This document shows positions 17,119-26,486 of a stretch of DNA of 64,000 nt, one piece after another. The notes beneath the pieces are model-generated. The model worked only from the letters and a program-made list of their open reading frames with translations. It ran no database searches and was not told where the DNA came from. Source of the stretch: Massilia putida (GTDB taxonomy: Bacteria > Pseudomonadota > Gammaproteobacteria > Burkholderiales > Burkholderiaceae_D); the NCBI RefSeq assembly GCF_001941825.1, contig NZ_CP019038.1, positions 6,923,671-6,987,670 on the forward strand, read 5' to 3'. Positions within the stretch are counted from its first letter, which is position 1; every line of letters begins with the position of its first letter. The position numbers and the translations under genes are program-made.

Positions 17119-18724
17119 CGGATTGCACATCACGATGATCGCGGGCCTTGCCGCCGGGGCCGTGTCGGCCCTGTGGCGCCGCTCGTTCTACACCCCCGCG
17201 CGGCTGCCGCTGCTGCTACCGGCACAGAAGGCGGCGGCGCTCGCCGGGGCGGTCGTCGCCTTGCTGTATGTGCTGCTGGCCGGTTTCGGCGTGCCGGCGC
17301 AGCGCACGTTGTACATGCTGTCCGTCGTCGCGCTGGCGTTGTGGACGGGGCGCCTGGCGGCCGTGTCGCACGTGCTGTGCACGGCGCTCGGGGCGGTCGT
17401 GCTGCTCGACCCGTGGGCGGTGCTGTGGCCGGGGTTCTGGCTGTCGTTCGGCGCGGTGGCCGTCATCCTGTTCGCCGGGCACGGCCGGATCGGGCCGCCG
17501 CCCGCCGGTCCGCGCGGCGCGCTGCTGCTGGCGGGACGCACGCAATGGGCCGTCACGGCCGGGCTGGTGCCGCTGACGTTGCTGCTGTTCGCTCAGGTGT
17601 CCATCGTCAGTCCGCTCGCGAACGCGGTGGCGATCCCGCTCGTCAGCTTCGTCGTAACGCCGCTCGCGCTGGCCGGCAGCCTGATGCCCGGGCCCCCGGG
17701 CGACTGGCTGCTTCTGCTCGCGCACTGGGTCGTCGAGATGCTCGCGGCGCTGCTGCGGCTCATGTCCGGATGGCCCGGCGCCGTGTGGCGTGCGCCGGCG
17801 CCGCAGGCGTGGGTGTTCGTCCTGGGTGTGGGCGGCACGCTGTGGATGCTGATGCCGCGCGGCTGGCCGCATCGCTGGGCAGGTGCGGTGGCGCTGCTGC
17901 CGATGCTGCTGCAGGTCCCGGACCATCCACCCGCCGGCACCTTTCGCGTGACGGCGTTCGACGTGGGGCAGGGCATGGCGCTGCTCGTCGAAACGGAGCG
18001 GCACCGGCTCATTTACGACACGGGCCCCGCATACGCGCCCGGTGTCGATGGCGGCAGCCGCGTGATCCTGCCCTACCTGCGCATGCGCGGCATCGCGGCG
18101 CTCGACGGCATCGTCGTCAGCCACAGCGACACGGACCACACGGGCGGCGCGCTGGCGCTGCTGGAAGGCGTCGATGCCGGCTGGCTCGCGTCGTCTTTGC
18201 CCATCGACCACGCGATCGTGCGCGCGGCGCGGCGGCACCTACGCTGCGCCGCCGGCCAGCATTGGGAGTGGGACGGCATCGTGTTCGACATGCTGCATCC
18301 GACGCCCGCCAGTTATGGCGATGCGCACCTGAAGACCAATGCGCGCAGCTGCACGCTCCGCATCAGCAATGGCCGGCGCACCGTGCTGCTGGCCGGCGAC
18401 ATCGAAGCCGCGCAGGAAGCGGCGCTGCTCGATCGCGCGCGCGCGCAGCTGCGCGCGGACGTGCTGCTCGCCCCGCACCACGGCAGCGGCACGTCGTCGA
18501 CACTGGCCTTTTTGGAGGCGGTGCGGCCCGAGGTCGCAATCTTCCAGGTGGGATTCCGCAATCGCTACCACCACCCGAAGGCCGAGGTTTATGAACGCTA
18601 CGGCACGCTCGGCATCCGGCGCCTGCGCACCGACGACGCGGGTGCGCTGATGCTGGACGTCGGTAACTCCGTGAACTGGCGCAGCTACCGCGACGAGCAT
18701 GCGCGCTACTGGTACCGGCGCTGA
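17119..18724 (+). pseudogene. comEC: ComEC/Rec2 competence channel, 3' fragment
   Basis: This fragment carries the rest of the competence domain (SGLHITMIAGLAAGAV and several membrane helices) and the C-terminal metallo-beta-lactamase-like domain. That domain is marked by FDVGQGMALLVE, SHSDTDHTGG (HxDxDH-like), LLAGDIEAAQE and LLAPHHGSGTSST. An open frame reaches back into the insertion to a TTG at 16979, so a truncated protein lacking the first 258 residues could be made, but it would miss the N-terminal helices and OB fold. The stop at 18724 is 1 base before the convergent histidine kinase gene's stop. Confidence 0.9.
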
Positions 18725-20182
18725 TCAGACCACGCGCGGCAGCGTGATGGTCATCCGCAGCCCGCCTTCCGCGCGGTTCGCGGCCGAGATGCGTCCGCCG
18801 TGCGTCTCGACGACCCGCTTCGCGATGGCCAGACCGAGCCCGTGGCCGTCGACGTTGTTGCGCGTCGGGTTCGAGCGGAAGAACGGTTCGAACACGTCGC
18901 CCAGGTGTTCCGGGGCAATGCCGGGGCCGTTGTCGAGGACTTCGATGTGAACGAGCTCGCGGTCGGGATGCACGCACACGTGCACGCGCCCGCCCGCGCC
19001 GTGCTTGACGGCGTTGCGCACGATGTTCTCGACGGCGCTCCACAACAGGTCCGGCGCGGCGCGCACGGTGACCGGCTCCGGTGCGTCGACGTCGACCACC
19101 ACGCCGGCTTCGAAGCGGGCGTCGTCGGCGATCTGGTCGACCATCTCGACGACGTCGACGGGCTCCGTCGCCGGCGGCGCCGTCGCCGCTTCCAGGCGCG
19201 ACAAGGTCAACAGCTCGCCGACGAGGCGGTCCATGCGTACGCTCTCGCGCTCGATGCGTTCCAGCGATGCCTGCAGGCGGTCGGGCTGCTGGTGCGCGAG
19301 GCCGATGGCCGCCTGCAGGCGCGCCAGCGGCGAGCGCAGCTCGTGCGAGACGTCGTGCAGCAGGCGGCGCTGGCCATCCATCAGGGCGCGCAGCTGGGCG
19401 CTCATGCGGTCGAAGTCGTGGCCCAGCTCCGCCAGTTCGTCGCCGATCAGCCGCGGTGCCGCGTGCGCGAATTTCGGCGCGAGGTCGCCGGCGGCCGCGG
19501 CGTCGAAGGCGCGCTGCAAGGCGCGGATCGGGCGCGAGAAATACCAGGCGAGGAGGGCGGCGAACAGCAGGCTCGCGAGCATGGCGGCGACGATCGGCAG
19601 CCAGCGGCCCACATGGCGGCCGAATTCCGGCGGCAGGCCGAACCAGCCGGCGCCCGGGCCGCCTGGGCCGCCGGGACCACCCTCCATGCGCGGGCCCGGG
19701 CCACCTGGACCGCGGGCGCCCGGGGCGCTTGCCGGGGGGGCGAACCCGCGCGGTCCGGGACCGTCCATGCCCGGCATATGCCAGGCACGCGACGCGAAGG
19801 CGGTATAGCGGCGGCCGTCGGCGCCCGTCAGCTGCGTGACGGCATGCGTGGGGCCATCGCCCTGCAGATTGCGTTCGACCTCGTCGCGCAGCTTGGCGGA
19901 CACGGGCCGGCCGAGCAGTTCATGGCCCTGGTCGTCGAGCACGTACAGATGCATGCGACGGCTGCCGGCGGCCAGGTCGCGCAGGGCGTCGATGCCGCCG
20001 TGCTTGAGCGTGGCCGCCGCCGCGTCCAGCATGATCGTGGCGGGCGGGCTGGCGTCGAGCGTAGGCTCGCTGTTGCGCTGGCGCGCCTGGTCGCGCAGCC
20101 ACAGGGTGCCGCCGATGCCGATCGTGGCGGTCACCTGGGCCAGCAGGATGGACAGGAAGAACTTCCAGAACAGCCGCCCCAT
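18725..20182 (-). CDS. CpxA-like sensor histidine kinase
   Basis: A 485-aa membrane sensor kinase. It has an N-terminal helix (FWKFFLSILLAQVTATIGIG), a periplasmic sensor of about 160 residues, a second helix (AAMLASLLFAALLAWYFSR), HAMP, then the H-box LHDVSHELRSPLARLQ near residue 275, the N-box NIVRNAVKHG and the G-boxes DNGPGIAP and GHGLGLAIAK. The end of the sensor holds a Gly/Pro-rich stretch of about 40 residues. The ATG at 20182 gives MGRLFWKF; the frame upstream overlaps the regulator and is discarded. It starts 2 bases after the response regulator stop, so the pair is one operon. An envelope-stress role is inferred from the neighbouring Spy-like gene and CpxR-type box. Confidence 0.9.
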   Translation of the reverse strand: MGRLFWKFFLSILLAQVTATIGIGGTLWLRDQARQRNSEPTLDASPPATIMLDAAAATLKHGGIDALRDLAAGSRRMHLYVLDDQGHELLGRPVSAKLRDEVERNLQGDGPTHAVTQLTGADGRRYTAFASRAWHMPGMDGPGPRGFAPPASAPGARGPGGPGPRMEGGPGGPGGPGAGWFGLPPEFGRHVGRWLPIVAAMLASLLFAALLAWYFSRPIRALQRAFDAAAAGDLAPKFAHAAPRLIGDELAELGHDFDRMSAQLRALMDGQRRLLHDVSHELRSPLARLQAAIGLAHQQPDRLQASLERIERESVRMDRLVGELLTLSRLEAATAPPATEPVDVVEMVDQIADDARFEAGVVVDVDAPEPVTVRAAPDLLWSAVENIVRNAVKHGAGGRVHVCVHPDRELVHIEVLDNGPGIAPEHLGDVFEPFFRSNPTRNNVDGHGLGLAIAKRVVETHGGRISAANRAEGGLRMTITLPRVV

Positions 20183-20184
20183 CG

Positions 20185-20871
20185 CTACTCGCGGATCAGC
20201 TGGTAGCCGAGACGGTAGACGGTCTGCAGGCAGGAACGGCCGTCGGACAGCGTGCCGAGTTTGTGGCGCAGGCTCGACAGGTGCACGTCGATGTTGCGGT
20301 CGAAGCGGGCCAGCGGGCGGCCCAGGCCCTGCTCGGACAAGTCGTTCTTGCTGACCGGGCGGCCGGCATTGCGGGCAAGGACTTCGAGCAGGTTGAATTC
20401 GGTGCTGGTCAATTCCAGCGGCTGGCCGCCCCACATGGCGCGGCGCTGTTCCGGCAGCATGGTCAGCTTGCCGACCGTGAGCGTGATGCCCGGGCCGTCG
20501 TTCGGCGACCCTTGGGTGCGGCGCAGGATGGCGCGCACGCGCGCCGTGAGTTCGCGCGGCGTGCAGGGCTTCGTGACGTAGTCGTCGGCGCCCAGTTCCA
20601 GGCCGAGGATGCGGTCGGCGTCGTCGCCACGGCCGGTCAGCATCAGGATCGGCATGCGGCTGGCGGCGCGGATGCGGCGCAGCGTCTCGATGCCGTTCAT
20701 GCGGGGCATCATCACGTCGAGGATGGCGATGGCGTACTGGCCGGTCAGCGCTTCGCGCGCGCCCGTCTCGCCGTCGTGGGCACAGGCGACGCGAAAGCCT
20801 TCCTGTTCCAGGTATTCGGAGAACATGCCGACCAGTTCGGTGTCGTCGTCGATAAGCAGGACTTGGTTCAT
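20185..20871 (-). CDS. CpxR-like OmpR-family response regulator
   Basis: A 228-aa regulator with a receiver domain (acidic pair D9/D10, phospho-acceptor D52 in AILDVMMPRMNG, Lys in DDYVTKPC) and an OmpR/PhoB winged helix (LTSTEFNLLEVLARNAG, then RFDRNIDVHLSSLRHKLG). Partner of the kinase encoded 2 bases downstream. The exact GTAAA-N5-GTAAA box about 55 bases upstream of its start, shared with the divergent Spy-like gene, matches the known CpxR site and suggests that it controls both genes. Confidence 0.92.
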   Translation of the reverse strand: MNQVLLIDDDTELVGMFSEYLEQEGFRVACAHDGETGAREALTGQYAIAILDVMMPRMNGIETLRRIRAASRMPILMLTGRGDDADRILGLELGADDYVTKPCTPRELTARVRAILRRTQGSPNDGPGITLTVGKLTMLPEQRRAMWGGQPLELTSTEFNLLEVLARNAGRPVSKNDLSEQGLGRPLARFDRNIDVHLSSLRHKLGTLSDGRSCLQTVYRLGYQLIRE

Positions 20872-20922
20872 GCTCGCATCTTAGCGTAGCGCGCTTGTGC
20901 GGGCCACGCCCGCCGCCGGCTC

Positions 20923-20937
20923 TTTACGCGGTTTTAC
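20923..20937 (-). promoter_or_regulatory. CpxR-type binding box GTAAA-N5-GTAAA
   Basis: On the plus strand the sequence is TTTAC GCGGT TTTAC; on the minus strand it reads GTAAA ACCGC GTAAA, the canonical CpxR tandem box. It lies between the divergent regulator (start 20871) and Spy/CpxP-like gene (start 21007), which suggests autoregulation and joint control. The DNA match is direct; the regulation is inferred. Confidence 0.7.
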
Positions 20938-21006
20938 ACGGCGATAACACTCCTTAACACGGAGGCAACCGAGAATGGCGTCTCCCAACAAAAGAGGATG
21001 ACAGAC

Positions 21007-21507
21007 ATGAAACTCAGAAGCCTTTCCGCGGCGGCCGCGCTGCTTGCCGCCAGTATCGCCACGACCTCCGTCACCCCGGCCTTCGCCGCCGGCGAGCCTC
21101 CGGCAGAAGGTGACCACGAGCGGGGGCCGGGCGGCCACGGACCCGGCGCGCCGGGCCCGGACATGCCCTTCGGCCGGATGCCCCTGCATGGCCTGAAACT
21201 CACCGACGCGCAGCAGGACAAGCTGTTCGCCATCATGCACGCGCAGGCGCCCGAGCGGCGCGAGCGCGACAAGGCCATCCGCAAGGCGCACGAGGCCCTG
21301 CGCGACCTGGGCCGCGCGGACAAATTCGACGACGCGAAGGCCGCCGCGCTGGCGCGCGACCTGGGCCAGGCCGTCGCCGCCGAAGCGCTGCTGCAAGCCC
21401 GCACGGAAGCCCAGGCGCTGGCCGTGCTGACGCCGGAACAGCGCGAACAACTGCGCCAGCGCCGCGTCCGCGTCCGCGACGCGGACGGCCCGCCAGACCG
21501 CCGTTGA
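21007..21507 (+). CDS. Spy/CpxP-like periplasmic LTxxQ protein
   Basis: A 166-aa exported protein: signal peptide MKLRSLSAAAALLAASIATT..AFA, a Gly/Pro-rich linker, then a helical domain with two LTxxQ motifs (LTDAQQDKLF and LTPEQREQLR) typical of the Spy/CpxP family of periplasmic chaperones and stress sensors. AGAGG lies 9 bases before the ATG at 21007, so I prefer this start over the in-frame ATG at 20998, which the ribosome site abuts. It is divergent from the CpxR/A-like pair with a CpxR box between. The likely role is folding protection or feedback inhibition of the kinase. Confidence 0.85.
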   Translation: MKLRSLSAAAALLAASIATTSVTPAFAAGEPPAEGDHERGPGGHGPGAPGPDMPFGRMPLHGLKLTDAQQDKLFAIMHAQAPERRERDKAIRKAHEALRDLGRADKFDDAKAAALARDLGQAVAAEALLQARTEAQALAVLTPEQREQLRQRRVRVRDADGPPDRR

Positions 21508-21615
21508 GCCGGCGCCTGCACGCGGCGGGTGTAGGCGTTTCCCTCTAAACCACGGGAGGTAATGACATTACAATGGGCCTCGTTCCGACTATGCGCAGCC
21601 GCGTCATACCTTCCG

Positions 21616-22449
21616 ATGCCCCAGCCATTACTCCATTTCACCCACGGGAACAGCTATCCGGCTGGATCGTACGGCCGCCTGCTCGACGAGCTGCGGCGCG
21701 ATTTCGACGTGCGCACGACGGACATGCTGGGCCACGATCCCCGCTTTCCCGTGCGCGACAACTGGCACACGCTGATCGACGAACTGATCGCGCAGCTGGA
21801 GACGTACGGCCGGCCCGCGATTCTCGTCGGCCATTCGCTGGGCGGCGCGGTCAGCATGCTGGCGGCCCATCGCCGGCCCGACCTGGCGCGCTGCGTCGTG
21901 ATGCTGGATTCGCCCGTCGTCGCGGGCTGGCGCGCGGGCGTGTGGCGCTTCGTGAAGGCGCTGGGATTGCGCGAGCGGCTGTCGCCCGGCGGTGTCGCGC
22001 GCCGGCGCCGCAACGTGTGGCCGTCGCGCGCGGCCGCCTACGAGCATTTCATCGCCAAGCCGATCTTCCAGGCGTGGGCGCCGGGCGCGCTGGACGATTA
22101 TCTCGATCACGGCCTGAAGCCGCATCCGGACGGCGTGCAGCTGCGCTTCGACCGCGACGTCGAGGCGGCGATCTACGGCACGCTGCCGCACGACATGGAC
22201 CGCGCGCTGCGCGCGCCGTTCCCGGTGCCGGTGGGTTTCATCGCGGGCACCGATTCCGCCGAGCTGCGCCAGGCGGGCCTGGATGCGACGCGCCGGCTCG
22301 TCGGCGCCAACTTCGTCACGATCGAGGGCACGCACTTGTACCCGATGGAGAAGCCGCAGCTGACGGCCCAGCTGACGCGCGAGATGATCGCGCGGCTGTT
22401 GGCGCAGGCCGAGGAAAAAGCGGGACGCCCGGCGGTGCTTTTCGCCTAG
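21616..22449 (+). CDS. Alpha/beta hydrolase family protein
   Basis: A 277-aa cytoplasmic alpha/beta hydrolase with [12 protein letters not shown] as the oxyanion segment, nucleophile elbow [10 protein letters not shown] near residue 77, an acidic residue in [10 protein letters not shown] and the catalytic His in [10 protein letters not shown]. The frame is open back to 21562, but [11 protein letters not shown] at 21616 is the typical start of the family. Substrate unknown. It is followed by dcd 64 bases later, probably an independent gene. Confidence 0.8.
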   Translation: MPQPLLHFTHGNSYPAGSYGRLLDELRRDFDVRTTDMLGHDPRFPVRDNWHTLIDELIAQLETYGRPAILVGHSLGGAVSMLAAHRRPDLARCVVMLDSPVVAGWRAGVWRFVKALGLRERLSPGGVARRRRNVWPSRAAAYEHFIAKPIFQAWAPGALDDYLDHGLKPHPDGVQLRFDRDVEAAIYGTLPHDMDRALRAPFPVPVGFIAGTDSAELRQAGLDATRRLVGANFVTIEGTHLYPMEKPQLTAQLTREMIARLLAQAEEKAGRPAVLFA

Positions 22450-22513
22450 ATTGCGACGCTTTCGCGTAGAATTGCGGGATTGTTATTCCCCCTTTTTGAG
22501 AAGAAGCCCAGCG

Positions 22514-23080
22514 ATGAGTATCAAGAGCGACAAATGGATACGCCGGATGGCGGAAGAAACCGGCATGATCGAGCCGTTCTCGCCGAAACAGGTGCGCGAG
22601 ACGGACGGCCGCAAGATCATTTCGTGGGGTACGTCCTCGTACGGCTACGACATCCGCTGCGCCGACGAATTCAAGGTGTTCACGAACATTAACAGCACCA
22701 TCGTCGACCCGAAGAATTTCGATTCGAATTCCTTCGTCGACGTGAAGAGCGACGTGTGCATCATTCCGCCGAACTCGTTCGCGCTCGCCCGCACGATCGA
22801 ATACTTCCGCATCCCGCGCAACGTGCTGACCGTCTGCCTCGGCAAGTCGACGTATGCCCGTTGCGGCATCATCGTCAACGTGACCCCGTTCGAACCGGAA
22901 TGGGAAGGCTACGTGACGCTGGAGTTCTCGAACACGACGCCGCTGCCGGCCAAGATCTACGCGGGCGAAGGTTGCGCGCAGGTGCTGTTCTTCGAAAGCG
23001 ACGAGATCTGCGAGACGTCGTACAAGGACCGCGGCGGCAAGTATCAGGGGCAGCATGGGGTGACGTTGCCCAAGACCTGA
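22514..23080 (+). CDS. dcd: dCTP deaminase
   Basis: A 188-aa trimeric enzyme that converts dCTP to dUTP, supplying dUMP for thymidylate synthesis. Signature segments are [30 protein letters not shown], the active-site region [20 protein letters not shown] and the C-terminal [19 protein letters not shown]. Length is exactly that of the family. The upstream extension of the frame to 22451 has no support. It is relevant that thyA, the next step of this pathway, is broken 5 kb away. Confidence 0.97.
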   Translation: MSIKSDKWIRRMAEETGMIEPFSPKQVRETDGRKIISWGTSSYGYDIRCADEFKVFTNINSTIVDPKNFDSNSFVDVKSDVCIIPPNSFALARTIEYFRIPRNVLTVCLGKSTYARCGIIVNVTPFEPEWEGYVTLEFSNTTPLPAKIYAGEGCAQVLFFESDEICETSYKDRGGKYQGQHGVTLPKT

Positions 23081-23083
23081 CCG

Positions 23084-23602
23084 TCATTTCAGGCGTCTGA
23101 TGCGTAGCGAGATCGTTCCTTCGTTATTGCAGTACGCGAAGTAGGCATCGTTCGCAAACAGGTACAAGTGGCCGGCTTGGCGGATCCTAAGGTCCTGGCG
23201 CGCGCCGATATCGGTGAGCTGTGACGCGAGGTCATGGGATCGCACATGCCGCCGCCAGCTTTCGATCCAGCCGGTGACGAAGTTGCCCGCCGACGGCTCG
23301 ATCGCCGCCAGGCCGGACGCGGAATGGACGGCCGCGATGAGGCTGAACCAGTTCGCGTCGCGAACGCGCCGCGCCCATGTGAACAATGCGAGCAGCGGCA
23401 GGGAGTAGCCGGCGGCCGTCGACCGGATGCCCGCGTCGATCCATTCTCCGTCCGCCTCCAAGGCGTACATCTCTCCCGGAGCGACCGCCAGCGCGGCGTC
23501 GTTCCACCACAAGGCGGCATGCACGGGAACGGTCTTGTGGGCGCCTACCGCCAAGCGGTTGCCTGCTTGTGGATCGTCCCGGGCGTCAGGCATATTGGGC
23601 AT
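23084..23602 (-). CDS. Hypothetical protein
   Basis: A 172-aa protein starting MPNMPDARDDPQAGNRLAVG, with AGGAG well placed before the ATG at 23602. It has no signal peptide, membrane helix or cysteine-rich motif; the middle is hydrophobic and aromatic (GYSLPLLALFTWARRVRDA, WIESWRRHVRSHD), suggesting a globular fold. The frame continues to 23803 without support. It converges on dcd with 3 bases between stops. I do not recognise the family. Confidence 0.55.
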   Translation of the reverse strand: MPNMPDARDDPQAGNRLAVGAHKTVPVHAALWWNDAALAVAPGEMYALEADGEWIDAGIRSTAAGYSLPLLALFTWARRVRDANWFSLIAAVHSASGLAAIEPSAGNFVTGWIESWRRHVRSHDLASQLTDIGARQDLRIRQAGHLYLFANDAYFAYCNNEGTISLRIRRLK

Positions 23603-23922
23603 CGGTGCTCCTGTCGATGGTGTTGAACCGGTTGTCACAGACCGCAAAGCGGGCGCGGTTTTTCGCAGGCTTCGACGACGAGAAACCAGGGCGCCATGAG
23701 CCCGATGGTCAGGGCGGGCTTTCCCGCGTTCACCGGCGCCGGATTGTCCTGCATGCAGTTCCCATGTATCGACGCCATTGTTGAATGGACGATATCGTGC
23801 CATTGTCTCCGCAATATTGTCCAGAAATTGAAGCGGTCGGACGGACTGGCCGTGCGCTGGCTCGGCAATACGTATGACTTCCCGTTGTCGTTTCGGTTCA
23901 CGCGGGTAGCGTGAGCACGGCT
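23603..23922. other. Intergenic stretch, no confident gene
   Basis: This 320-base gap holds one minus-strand open frame (23635-23901, 88 codons; MNRNDNGKSYVLPSQRTASP...). It has no clear Shine-Dalgarno and no family resemblance. A shorter product could begin at an internal ATG (MQDNPAPVNAGKP). I see nothing else convincing. Confidence 0.4.
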
Positions 23923-23948
23923 AAAAAAAAGAGGAGCCTCGGCTCCTC
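23923..23948 (-). terminator. Rho-independent terminator after the decarboxylase gene
   Basis: On the minus strand GAGGAGCC-GA-GGCTCCTC forms a perfect 8-bp stem (23931-23948) followed by eight T (23923-23930). It lies 23 bases after the stop of the decarboxylase gene. Confidence 0.9.
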
Positions 23949-23971
23949 TTCGTACGGCGCGGTGGAACGGA

Positions 23972-26227
23972 TCAGCCTTGCTTGACGCAATCCACGAAGT
24001 AGCCCAGCTTGCCGTCGATCTCGCGCTTGACGAGGCCGTGCACGTCCGTCTCGAAGCCCGGGAAGCGCTCGTTGAAGTCGCGCGCGAAGCGCAGGTAGTC
24101 GACGATGGTCTTGTTGAAGCGCTCGCCCGGAATCAGCAGCGGGATACCCGGCGGATAAGGCGTCAGCAGGATCGCCGTGATGCGGCCTTCGAGGTCCTCG
24201 ATCGCGACGCGTTCGATCTCGCGGTGCGCCATCTTGGCGAAGGCGTCCGACGGCTTCATCGCGGGGATCATGTCCGACAAGTACATCTCGGTCGTCAGGC
24301 GGGCGACGTCGCGCGATTTGTAGAAGTCGTGGATCTGCTGGCACAGGTCGCGCAGGCCCCACGATTCGTAGCGCGGGTTCGCGGCCGAGAACTCCGGCAT
24401 GACGCGCCACATCGGCTGGTTGCGGTCGTAGTCGTCCTTGAACTGCTGAAGGGCGGTGACGAGCGTATTCCAGCGGCCCTTCGTGATGCCGATCGTGAAC
24501 ATGATGAAGAACGAGTACAGGCCGCACTTCTCGATGATGACGCCGTGCTCGGCGAGGTACTTCGTGACGATCGACGCGGGGATGCCCGAGTCGCCGAACG
24601 AGCCGTCCAGCGACAGGCCCGGCGTGACGATCGTCGCCTTGATCGGATCGAGCATGTTGAAGCCTTCGGCCAGGTTGCCGAAGCCGTGCCAGTCGTCTTC
24701 CGCGTGGATCATCCAGTCCGCCTGCGTGCCGATGCCTTCCTCGCTGGTGACTTGCGGCCCCCACACCTTGAACCACCAGTCCTGGCCCCATTCCTCGTCG
24801 ACCTTCTGCATCGCGCGGCGGAAGTCCAGCGCTTCGAAGATCGATTCCTCGACGAGCGCCGTGCCGCCCGGCGCTTCCATCATCGCGGCGGCGACGTCGC
24901 ACGACGCGATGATGGAGTACTGCGGCGACGTCGACGTGTGCATCAGGTACGCCTCGTTGAACGCGTCCTGGTCGAGCGCGACGGTCTCGGATTCGCGCAC
25001 GAGCACCTGCGATGCCTGCGACAGGCCCGCGAGCAGCTTGTGCGTGGACTGTGTGGAGAAGATCATCGACTGCTTCGCGCGCGGGCGGTCGCGGCCGATC
25101 GCGTGCATGTTGCGGTAGAAGTCGTGGAACGTGGCGTGCGGCAGCCAGGCTTCGTCGAAGTGCAGCGTGTCGATCTCGCCGTCCAGCAGTTCGCGCAGCG
25201 TCTCCACGTTGTACACGACGCCATCGTACGTGGACTGCGTGATCGTCATGATGCGCGGCTTCTTGTTCCTGGCCTCGCGCGCGAACGGGTTCGCCTCGAT
25301 CTTCCTGCGGATCGACTCCGGCGAGAATTCTTCCAGCGGGATCGGGCCGATGATGCCCAGGTTGTTCCGGGTCGGCATCAGGAACACGGGGATCGCGCCG
25401 CACATGATGATCGAGTGCAGGATCGATTTATGGCAGTTGCGGTCGACGACCACGATGTCGCCCGGCGCCACGGTCGAGTGCCACACCATCTTGTTCGACG
25501 TGGACGTGCCGTTCGTGACGAAGTAGCAGTGGTCGGCGTTGTAGATGCGCGCGGCGTTGCGTTCCGACTTGGCCACGGGGCCCGTGTGATCGAGCAGCTG
25601 GCCGAGTTCCTCGACGGCGTTGCAGACGTCGGCGCGCAGCATGTTCTCGCCGAAGAACTGGTGGAACATCTGGCCGATCGGCGACTTCAGGAACGCCACG
25701 CCGCCCGAGTGGCCGGGGCAGTGCCACGAATAGGAGCCGTCGTTGGCGTAGTGGACCAGGGCGCGGAAGAACGGCGGCGCCAGGCTGTCCAGATAGGCCT
25801 TCGCTTCGCGGATGATGTGGCGCGCGACGAATTCCGGCGTGTCCTCGAACATGTGGATGAAGCCGTGCAGCTCCTTCAGGATGTCGTTCGGGATGTGGCG
25901 GCTGGTGCGGGTCTCGCCATAGATGTAGATCGGGATGTCGGAGTTCTTGTGGCGGATCTCCTGCACGAAGGCGCGCAGGCCGGCCAGGGCAAAGTTGGTT
26001 TCCTCGATGGTGCCGCCGCCGAATTCCTCGTCGTCGATCGACAGCACGAAGGCCGAGGCGCGCGACTGCTGCTGGGCGAACTGCGACAGGTCGCCATAGC
26101 TGGTCAGGCCCAGCACTTCCATGCCTTCTTTTTCCATCGCGGCGGCCAGCGCGCGAATGCCGAGACCGGACGTGTTCTCGGAACGGAAATCCTCGTCAAT
26201 GATGACGATTGGGAAACGAAATTTCAT
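23972..26227 (-). CDS. PLP-dependent arginine/lysine/ornithine decarboxylase
   Basis: A 751-aa fold-type I decarboxylase of the biodegradative Orn/Lys/Arg family. It has an N-terminal wing domain (FPIVIIDEDFRSENTSGLGI), the PLP-binding core (SWHCPGHSGG near 165, TNGTSTSNKMVWH near 240, HFDEAWLPHA near 355), the Schiff-base lysine in STQSTHKLLAGLSQ near 397, and the C-terminal domain with LLTPYPPGIPLLIPGE. It would convert a basic amino acid to its polyamine or precursor, consuming a proton. Which substrate is preferred cannot be told from sequence. The ATG at 26227 (MKFRFPIV) is the family start; the 21-codon upstream extension is discarded. Confidence 0.9.
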   Translation of the reverse strand: MKFRFPIVIIDEDFRSENTSGLGIRALAAAMEKEGMEVLGLTSYGDLSQFAQQQSRASAFVLSIDDEEFGGGTIEETNFALAGLRAFVQEIRHKNSDIPIYIYGETRTSRHIPNDILKELHGFIHMFEDTPEFVARHIIREAKAYLDSLAPPFFRALVHYANDGSYSWHCPGHSGGVAFLKSPIGQMFHQFFGENMLRADVCNAVEELGQLLDHTGPVAKSERNAARIYNADHCYFVTNGTSTSNKMVWHSTVAPGDIVVVDRNCHKSILHSIIMCGAIPVFLMPTRNNLGIIGPIPLEEFSPESIRRKIEANPFAREARNKKPRIMTITQSTYDGVVYNVETLRELLDGEIDTLHFDEAWLPHATFHDFYRNMHAIGRDRPRAKQSMIFSTQSTHKLLAGLSQASQVLVRESETVALDQDAFNEAYLMHTSTSPQYSIIASCDVAAAMMEAPGGTALVEESIFEALDFRRAMQKVDEEWGQDWWFKVWGPQVTSEEGIGTQADWMIHAEDDWHGFGNLAEGFNMLDPIKATIVTPGLSLDGSFGDSGIPASIVTKYLAEHGVIIEKCGLYSFFIMFTIGITKGRWNTLVTALQQFKDDYDRNQPMWRVMPEFSAANPRYESWGLRDLCQQIHDFYKSRDVARLTTEMYLSDMIPAMKPSDAFAKMAHREIERVAIEDLEGRITAILLTPYPPGIPLLIPGERFNKTIVDYLRFARDFNERFPGFETDVHGLVKREIDGKLGYFVDCVKQG

Positions 26228-26399
26228 GGACAGCTCCAAAGCGAAGCGCCGTGCGCGCCGCCATCCGGGAAGTGGAAGGCGGCCGGGCACGGCACCGGAA
26301 AAATGAAGAAGCGGATTTTCGCAGAAATTGCGTGGTCCCGTGCAAAAATTTTCAATAGGTTATCTACACGGGCCGGATTGTGGCGCACTCTTGTGTAGG

Positions 26400-26417
26400 G
26401 CGGGCTCCCGAGCCCGC
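26400..26417. repeat. REP-like inverted repeat GCGGGCTC..GAGCCCGC
   Basis: An 8-bp perfect inverted repeat with a 2-base loop in the gap between the decarboxylase and DUF4337 genes. There is no T-tract, so I read it as a REP-like hairpin or mRNA-end structure. Whether it recurs in the genome cannot be tested here. Confidence 0.4.
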
Positions 26418-26486
26418 GCGTGACGTTCGCGGTTCGCCGGCGCCCGCGTGGGGCGTTTCATTCGAGGCCCCCGGCCTCACCCTGCG

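Noticed and set aside
23978..26398. 806-codon plus-strand open frame
   Set aside because: It is antisense to the PLP decarboxylase, which has an intact active site and terminator.
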